Below, piece after piece: positions 57,039 through 64,000 of a stretch of 64,000 nucleotides of DNA (position 1 is the first letter of the stretch; each line of letters starts with the position of its first letter). The notes beneath the pieces were generated by a model. It was not told the DNA's origin. It ran no database searches and saw only the letters and a program-made list of their open reading frames with translations. The DNA is taken from NCBI GenBank assembly GCA_045837725.1, contig JBEWZL010000265.1, forward strand, positions 1-64,000. The letters are read 5' to 3'. This stretch comes from Vermamoeba vermiformis. Taxonomy: Eukaryota; Tubulinea; Echinamoebida. Position numbers and translations under genes: made by a program.

Positions 57039-59740
57039 ATGGAGCATCTTAATAGTCAGCCTAGTCAAGATCCATTTAACGAGTTTGGTGCAAATGGAGA
57101 GTTGTGGCGCGACATCCCCGATGAGGTTTTGAACGATATGTATAATCAGCTAGAGTATGTTAAATCGATAATTTTATTGCACGTTATCAGCTTATTTTCT
57201 TAATTTCATTAATCGGTCAAAACTTTTCGATCATCCTTACAAAAATACTTTTTAGAATCAAATCTCGTATTAAATAATTAAAATAATTATTTCTCGGACC
57301 TACTATTCAAATGAATAATCTATAAACACATTTGCGAATATTATTTATTGTATTTAAAGCTATTGACATAATATTGAATTATATTATTTAAAAAATACTT
57401 CTGTTGGTCCGTTATTCTTGTAAATCATCAGCTGTATTTTTCCAGTAATATTTTTCGATTATAATTCCAATAAATTAATTTGTGCACGTTTTTTCAGGAA
57501 TAGCAATAAGCGGATGGGCGGTGGCGTTTTCGACCTCAATACATCACAAGGCGTAGCTGTGCCTTCATTATCTCAATCTGGCTTGCACGGAACGCCATTC
57601 GGTGGCCCTCCTCCCCAACCTACTTCCAATTCGCAGAATTTTTTGGGCTCGAGCACTGTGCTTACTTTCAGCTACGGTGGAATTAACAACGCGAACCTTC
57701 GTCGTGGCGACAGTCTACTAGACGGCCTTGGCGGTGCGGTGCAGCCTGTATCGACCCCAAGCGAGGCGATGGACAGCGACGCGACCGGCCAATACTCGGA
57801 TGAAATGGACGCTGACGAAGAAGCACCTGGTACGTTACATGATAAGATGTGGCGTGAGAGTGTGATTTAATCGAGTGTTGCAGAGGAAATTCACCAAGAA
57901 ATCGAACAGTTGAGTCCTCAAGAACGCGAACAAGTCGACAAAGCTAAACACGTAAGACTCTTACTTTGTGATTTAAAATTCAAGCGCGCTAACACGGCAC
58001 AGGGCATGAACCAACTCGGTGATATGTTGGAAAAGCTTAAAATACAAATCGAGGAATACAAAGTAATTCAATCGAAGATGTTGCAGTCGCGAGATTTGAA
58101 CGTGATCAAGACACTCGTCGAACAACAACAGAAGCTCATGACAACGATTCAAATCGCATTGCAACACTTATTTGCGATCGTTATGAATATCGTATTGGAC
58201 GCAGAGAGCTTGCATAAAGTGAGTCAATCAATCGTTACCCTACTACATCCTTTGCTCACCTTAGTCTATTTTAGCTACGCATGCTTGTGTCGAATTACCA
58301 GCTTCAAATGCAACGATTGGATTTGTTCCGTCAAGAGTGCAAGCACTACGCAGAGAACCAACAAACGACAGGCGTGTGTGCCTTGCGTATAATGGAGCAG
58401 CCGCTGCCGCAAATCTTGTTCAAGGGCAAACAAATCGAAGAACAGTACACGCTCTGCTTGCTGACGGGCACTACACAGAATTTTGATGGCGTAAGTAATG
58501 ATGTAAGCTTCGTACGTGCTCAGGCATTAAGTGCTTCAATGTACAGTTCTCTGAAGTACGTGCCGTGTTGGTTGGTCCCGAGCAGAAGGAAGGCAAAGAA
58601 TCCAAGAAGAAGAAAGAAGTCGCTACTCTCGAAGTAAGTGCACTAAAAATTCGGTCCTTGTTTATTACCGTGCTCACAATATGCAGAATGCCAGCGCAGC
58701 TTTTGATTCTTACGAGCACCAAGCACTGTTTGCCTCCATCAAAGTTAATATCTCTACACGTATGACTCCCGTGCACTTCAAGTTTGGTCTTCAAGTGCGC
58801 AATGGCGAATTTAGCATGCAAGTGGAGAGTGGTCCGAGCTACCCATTCATTGTAATCACCAACGAGAGTCAGTGGTGCGAGGCTGCTGGTAAATTGTTGC
58901 ACGCCGACGCATTTGCCGACAATGCCGTAAGTGTTGTCAAATACTCATTATCAGCATTTTTCAATTCTAAACTTCATCCCGCGACAGCACGAGATTACAT
59001 GGGCTCAATACGCCAATACCCTGCAGAGTCACTTCTTGCGATCAACGTGGCAGAACTCCGCAGCACCTGTTCGACCAATTCAATTCTACGAGTTCCGTTA
59101 TTTCCACCAGAAGTTCTTTAGTAAGTAGCGTCTAATGCACGATGAATTCAGTTCCTAACGGTTCACGAATAGACGGTCAAGCGCGTGTCACACAGACCCA
59201 AGCCAATAAGTTCTGGGAGTGGTTCGGACAGATTTTACAAACTATCAGATTCAAGCGCCACATTGCTCAGTTGTGGGAGAACGGGTACGTGCCATGGAAT
59301 ACAAGTTGATGGCTACTAATATTAAACAGCATTATCTACGGGTTTATGACGAAGGAGGAATGCAACAAGGCTTTGGCCACTCAAAGTTTGGGCACGTTCT
59401 TGATTCGATTCAGCGAAAGCAACCCGGGCATGTTCGCCATTGCCTACGTGTACGAGAAACAAACTGACGGCGTGGAGAAGATAAAGCACTTCTTGGTCAA
59501 GTCGGAGGACATTGGTTCAAACAAATCACTGCCAGACTTTTTGCGCGAGAAAGAATTGTTCCAGTATTTACTTAAGTAAGTCCTTGCAAGCTAACATTTG
59601 AGTCGGAGATTAATATGGTATTTTATAGAATCGAACCCGAGACTGGTAAATTGACGAGAATGAGCAAAGAAACGGGCTTCAAGGAGTTCTATTCAAAGAG
59701 AAAGATGACACAACCACCGAAAGGTTACTACATTTTGTAA
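57039..59740 (+). CDS. STAT: STAT transcription factor
   Basis: Ten exons: 57039-57154, 57498-57829, 57884-58218, 58275-58490, 58547-58633, 58687-58926, 58988-59120, 59173-59284, 59330-59575, 59629-59740; 642 aa. A Gly/Ser-rich N-terminus of about 130 residues stands where metazoan STATs have the N-domain. Then a coiled coil (EEIHQEIEQLSPQEREQVDK ... LEKLKIQIEEYKVIQSK), the beta-rich DNA-binding domain, the linker (HEITWAQYANTLQS, QANKFWEWFGQ), an SH2 domain (YGFMTKEECNKAL, GTFLIRFSESNPG with the phosphotyrosine Arg), and the tail PPKGYYIL with the tyrosine expected to be phosphorylated for dimerisation. Architecture agrees with amoebozoan STATs (no C-terminal transactivation domain). Intron 1 is 343 bp and AT-rich. 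Confidence 0.95.
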
Positions 59741-59835
59741 AAATATTGCATTGTTTGTTTATTAAATATAAGATATTGTTCGATTTGGGGTGCAAAGTAA
59801 GTTGGAAAAATTCTGGATTGTAATTAATTTACGCC

Positions 59836-60674
59836 ATGCAAGAACATCACGACGTATATAACGCCGCTAGTCGTAGCGTTAAGCTTCCCGAGCTTCCATA
59901 TTCGCTACATGAGCTAGAAGCAACGAGGATCGTGCGAGAGGATCTGCCTGTTGAAGGAGCGCGAGTCTTTGTTTTGCACAATTTTTTTACTGACGAGGAA
60001 TGCAGTTTCTTCATCAACTCTACCGAAGGTATCAAAAGGACTTAAAATAGAATTCCAACATCCGATCAATTTTTTAATTTCCATGGCGGTCTTTATATTT
60101 ACATTCCTATTAGCGCCCATAATATAGTACCAATTATTCTTTCTTTAAATTTACCATTTAACAAATTAAATCAGAAATTGGCTTTGATAACCATTCGGAT
60201 TTGGCGAGTGAATACCCACCCGAATACAGAAACAACCAGCGCTTGATCGTGATATCCAAAGAACTGGGAGAGAGTGTTTGGACCAGATTACAACCGCAGC
60301 TGCATTTTAAAGACGTTAACAATATCACTCCGATCGGTTACGCTACTGAAGGACTTTGGTTGCCTTCAAGCGTTAACCCAGGCTTTTTATTTGGTCGTTA
60401 CAAACCTGGCCAATATTTTAAGCCTCATTATGATGGAATGTACAAGAATTTCAAGCAAGAAGTTTCGATCTACACGATCACCGTCTACTTGAATGACGAT
60501 TATAATGGAGGAGCCGTGAATTTTATGCGCAGCAGAGAAGACCCGACTTTGCTATATACTTATGTGCCGAAACGAGGAGACGCATTAATTTTCAATCACG
60601 ACGTTTACCACGAAGGCGCAACTTTGTTGTCAAGCACCAAGTATTTGGCGAGAACTTGCTTGATGTTTCAGTAA
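59836..60674 (+). CDS. prolyl 4-hydroxylase-like 2OG-Fe(II) oxygenase
   Basis: Two exons: 59836-60028 and 60175-60674; 230 aa. The double-stranded beta-helix fold is shown by iron ligands H..D in KPHYDGM and the distal His in FNHDVYHEGA, with the 2-oxoglutarate anchor Arg in YLARTCLMF; IYTITVYLNDDYNGGAVNF is the usual core strand pair. No signal peptide is visible, so a cytosolic/nuclear PHD- or Ofd1-like role fits better than ER collagen hydroxylation. The stop codon TAA (60672-60674) overlaps a donor-like CA|GTAAGT, and the next gene's ATG is only 59 bp downstream. Confidence 0.88.
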
Positions 60675-60733
60675 GTTATTTTATGAATAGGACGATGCGC
60701 GGTGTAGAAAAGTTGCTTACTCTTCTCAGGCGG

Positions 60734-62324
60734 ATGTCAGATTTGTCAGATCCAAATAAGCCGTGGGAAAAAGACCCCGTGTGGCTTCAAATGCGCGAAG
60801 AATTTGCCAAGTTTGACGATATTCTGGACGAAAAAGATCCCAAGAAATTTGCCGAGACCTACATGCGCCTTCAGTCTGTGCAGTTGAAACACGCTCGATC
60901 CATCAAACCGGAATTGCATTCAGTTCTTCCACTTGAAATAATGGTGGACAGTAAGTACAACTTTATTATATGGAGCATCGACTAACGATCATTCGAAGTA
61001 TTTATGCTCCTGGACTTGCAAACGTTGGGCAGATCCATTCGTGTTTGCAAGGCGTGGCACTCGCTTAGCATTCACGGTGGAATTTGGCGCGAATTATACG
61101 CCCGAAAGTGGGGACGCACCACCGTCAATATGCTCGAGGGAATTAACGCTATTGCCGATCCTGCTGTCATTAATTGGTACGCGTAATAGTTTGCACGCAC
61201 GATTGTTGACCTCCTGATTTAGGCAAGAGAAGTACAGGCTCGAAGAGTCGATCACAAATATGCATGCAGAGAAACTTATTTGCTTCGCTGGCGAATATTT
61301 TTACGCGAAGAAAGGTGCTAAAACGACCCAGTTTCTGGCCGCCGTAGTGCCAGATGCTCATCCGTGGGACAATTCCTTTTCACACTACAATTTGAGCAGC
61401 GACGGGGGAATACGCTATTTTGTTAGGCGCGGCATCGTAGGAACCTATCACTGCCCATTTTCAATAATGGTTTATGAAGCACGCGAATTGACACACGAGG
61501 GCGTTGATTTCAGCGCCGAAAAAGCTATTATAGTGACAAATAGGTTAGCTTGGGGACCTCTCCGAGACCCTGATTTCGTTATTGGCACCGGAATAGTATG
61601 TCACTTCGTTAAAATTCACCTCTGACCTCGTTCATAGGCTGCACCCAAAAGGTTGTTCTCACTGGAAGCATTCGGCTTGTCTGATGAATCACGCGAGCTA
61701 AATTTAAAACCCCTCCACAGGCCAGTTGATCCGTCAATTACGTGTGTTACCGATTTCAATGCGAGTGCTGTGGCTGATGCTGTACAAGTAAGATCATTGA
61801 CCATTTGTCCACTTTTGTAATTATACTAATGTATACAGTGGCAGGGAGCATCGCACATTAGCTACGTTGACCGATCGTTGTGCCTTGCGTACAGCCAGGG
61901 CTGCAAAAGTGCACTCATCATTTGCGAGGAGCATGAATTCAATTGCATGCCTGCGCAGTTGACAATCACACCTGTGATCAATTGTAAAGTAGCGCGAGAG
62001 TACGAGAGGCTTGTTGAGATTTACTATGGTGATCGTGATGAAGACAACTTAAATCAGCTCGTGGCGATCATTAGAGATATCGTGAAAGAGATCGGTGGAG
62101 ACGAAGTGATAGACTCAAGGATTTTATTTAATCGAGAAGACGAGGTTGCACAAGAGAGTTTCTTATTCATGAAGGGTGAAAAGTTGGAATCAAAATTGAA
62201 AGCGTGTGGATTCGGCATCACTTCAACTTCGAGTAAGGATGTGTTAGAAGGGGCTGATATTTTTGGTCACTCTGCTCTTTATCTTGATAGCGTAGTGTAT
62301 GAAAAAACAAAAAAGTACTTTTAA
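60734..62324 (+). CDS. F-box protein with uncharacterised C-terminal region
   Basis: Five exons: 60734-60950, 60999-61176, 61223-61595, 61638-61787, 61839-62324; 467 aa. A helical start (MSDLSDPNKPWEKDPVW...) precedes a clear F-box at about residues 64-110 (LHSVLPLEIMVDIFMLLD ... RVCKAWHSL ... WRELYARKWG), the Skp1-binding module of SCF ubiquitin ligases. The remaining 350 residues are globular-looking (FAGEYFYAKKGA, VTNRLAWGPLRDPDF, SGVLEGADIFGHS-like end) but match no repeat type (no LRR, WD or Kelch) that I recognise, so the substrate-binding part is unknown. It lies 59 bp downstream of the oxygenase on the same strand. Confidence 0.85.
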
Positions 62325-62633
62325 ACCGAAACTTGTTGGATCTTGCTTGACGATCTCAAATGACGAGACTGTTTCGGCAATCAGCTAAATAGATAAACAA
62401 TTGTTACACTTTTATAACAGTCTATGTTTCGATACATCTAGATTTCGGTCACCGCATCCAAAATTTAAAATCAATTGGCAGAAGTTGATCGTGCAGTATT
62501 TACATTAACATATCGGGCAACGTTTACGAGATCATTTTAGGTATATAAGAAATTTTTAGGAACGAAACGGTGGCGGCGTTTTTGAAACTTGAAATTAATT
62601 TTCTTGTCAACCGCTAAAATACCACAGCTCGTA
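62325..62633. other. intergenic, no feature seen
   Basis: 309 bp between the F-box gene stop and the synapsin B start, same strand. No RNA gene, repeat or exon recognised; it should carry the terminator of one gene and the promoter of the next. Confidence 0.4.
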
Positions 62634-64000
62634 ATGGAGGCAACAAAGCGTATCACTTTATTAATCGTGGATTTCGCTGTTAATTGGTACGGTAGGTAAT
62701 AATGACATTTTTTTTCGGCTCATCCAGTCGTTTTTAGAAATATTCAAGGGAGCGACACTATCAGACGGCACGAAAATTGTGGTAGAACAGACTCGATGGA
62801 AGAACATGAATTTAGAAAGCTGGTAATAAAATACGATAATTATTCAATTAAATGGTTAATTAAATGAAAATAATTAGTACCGAGGAAGGAGTTTCAGTAT
62901 TTTGCAAAGCTGAGTCCGAGCCATTTCCTTTCACCAGTCAAAAGCACGACAGAATCGTCAAGCCCGATTTTATTCTCATTCGCAATTTTCCAACTAACTT
63001 GCACGCTCCTGACTACGGCAAATTAGTAATGGGTAATTTTTGTTTCACGATTGCGCACCGTTGTTACTAAATACTTTGTAGGGTTAATGTTTGCTTCGGT
63101 TCCTAGCATAAACTCATTGCACAGCGTGTTCATGTGTTTGCATCGACCTCTTGTTCACGGTGAAATGGTGCGCGTACGAAACGAACAGATTCGTGACAAG
63201 TTAAAGCAGTGCAATATAACTCACAGTGGTCTCGTCAATGCGAGTACTGTTAATCTCTTGCCCGAACGTAAGCGGTCTATCTGTATTTTAATTAACCCTA
63301 AAACGAGCTAGTAATTAATGGTGTATAGACGAGAGGAAGTTTATTCTGCCACCAATTAAAATGCGCTACCATCCAAACCAAACTGACGAAAAAACCCCTC
63401 CCGGCATGTTCAAGCAGGCGAGTAATCTTCCGAAAAAAAGAAGAAGGGACTAACGAACTTGTCTTCAATCAGGATGTTGAGTATCCTCTGGTTATTAAAG
63501 TTGGCACAGCGCATGTGGGTTACGGGAAAACATTTGTTAAGTCCAAACAAGAGATGGATGATCTCGCCTCAATCCTTGTCATGAATCATGACTTTTATAC
63601 GTACGCAACATTCAATTAAGATTGTAATTAATTATTATGCAGCACCGAGCCAATGATTGAATTTGACTACGAATTCCGAGTTCAAAAGATTGGTCCACAT
63701 TATCGTGCATTCAAACGTGAATCTCACACAAGTTGGAAGCAGAATTGGGGTAATGTGGTGCAGACTGATTATCCCTTGGAGGATCATCATATTGCATGGG
63801 TTGAGGCTTGCTCCAAGGTAACAGTTACATTTGATGTAAACAATTGGTTGTAACTCCATCAACTATAATAGATTTTTGGTGGGCTGGACATGCTAGCAAT
63901 TGATGTTTTGCATACAAAAGATGGTCAGGACTACATCATTGAAATTAATGATACTGCTTTTGGATTAATGTATGAGCATGAGAAAGAAGATGCAAATTAC
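62634..64000 (+). CDS. SYN: synapsin-like ATP-grasp protein (synapsin B), 3' end beyond the window
   Basis: Exons seen: 62634-62691, 62738-62822, 62878-63032, 63082-63267, 63329-63417, 63473-63600, 63643-63817, 63872 to beyond 64000. The same landmarks as synapsin A occur in the same order: NWYEIFKGA, KPDFILIRNFP, GLMFASVPSINSLHSVFMCL, PLVIKVGTAHVGYGK, FYTTEPMIEFDYEFRVQKIG, HYRAFKRES, SWKQNWGN, IFGGLDMLAIDVLH, YIIEINDTAFGLMYEHEKED. SINSLHSV matches animal synapsins especially well. The two copies share position-equivalent introns (for example after NWY.. and before the LFGGLD/IFGGLD exon) but are clearly diverged. Intron 63418-63472 has a GC donor (CAG|GCGAGT). CpG becomes rare after about 63480. 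Confidence 0.93.

Noticed and set aside
57952-57984. 33-nt GT...AG candidate intron in STAT exon 3
   Set aside because: Length is a multiple of three, the frame is open through it (VRLLLCDLKFK), it lacks a branch-like site and is shorter than other introns here; kept as coding.

Overview
This is a stretch of nuclear DNA from an intron-dense eukaryote, most likely a unicellular amoebozoan or another protist close to the animal/fungal/amoebozoan branch. About 25 protein-coding loci fit into 64 kb. Hand-splicing gives about 180 introns, mostly 45-70 bp, with GTAAGT/GTACGT donors, CTAAT/CTAAC-like branch sites and AG acceptors. Five appear to be GC-AG. Nearly every multi-exon model closes with a total coding length divisible by three, which supports the junctions. 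The gene set argues against a fungus or plant: a true STAT, a second SH2 protein, two synapsin paralogues, an SMCHD1-like chromatin ATPase and tandem EGF repeats. I cannot name the species.

Layout. 0.5-2.1 kb (+) Crinkler-type relic; 2.2-4.3 (-) OTU1/YOD1 deubiquitinase; 4.5-7.7 (+) peroxisomal acyl-CoA oxidase ending in SKL; 7.8-10.1 (-) Crinkler-type SAM/NTPase/nuclease gene with a frame break; 10.6-12.0 (+) two tandem EF-hand genes, the second frameshifted; 12.2-13.8 (-) synapsin A; 14.0-15.5 (+) secreted class 3 lipase; 15.6-19.0 (-) BOP1/ERB1 with an intronic C/D snoRNA; 19.6-27.5 (+) a 30-exon SMCHD1-like gene with a PHD finger; 27.7-31.2 (-) SH2 protein with a 5S rRNA gene in an intron; 31.9-34.1 (+) cytochrome P450; 34.3-35.4 (-) short-chain dehydrogenase; 35.9-36.7 (+) secreted/GPI-like protein; 36.9-38.7 (-) PCID2 (TREX-2); 38.8-41.4 (-) EGF-repeat membrane protein; 41.6-42.6 (-) His-rich methyltransferase; 42.8-43.3 (+) small SP/TP-rich protein; 43.5-46.0 (-) WD40 DCAF; 46.2-49.4 (-) kinesin-8; 49.7-53.7 (+) lysosomal alpha-mannosidase with a tRNA-Pro in an intron; 53.8-54.2 (-) F-box fragment; 54.6-56.7 (-) membrane-anchored P-loop ATPase; 57.0-59.7 (+) STAT; 59.8-60.7 (+) prolyl-4-hydroxylase-like enzyme; 60.7-62.3 (+) F-box protein; 62.6-64.0 (+) synapsin B, cut by the window edge.

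The genes do not form one pathway. Recurring themes are phosphotyrosine signalling (STAT, SH2 protein), ubiquitin (OTU1, DCAF, F-box proteins), membrane/vesicle biology (synapsins, secreted proteins) and RNA/ribosome biogenesis (BOP1, PCID2).

Most worth a second look: three RNA genes nested in introns (5S rRNA, tRNA-Pro, C/D snoRNA); the two synapsins; the PHD-bearing SMCHD1-like protein; and sharp blocks of CpG depletion over the Crinkler-type genes and the middle of the SMCHD1-like gene, suggestive of past cytosine methylation.
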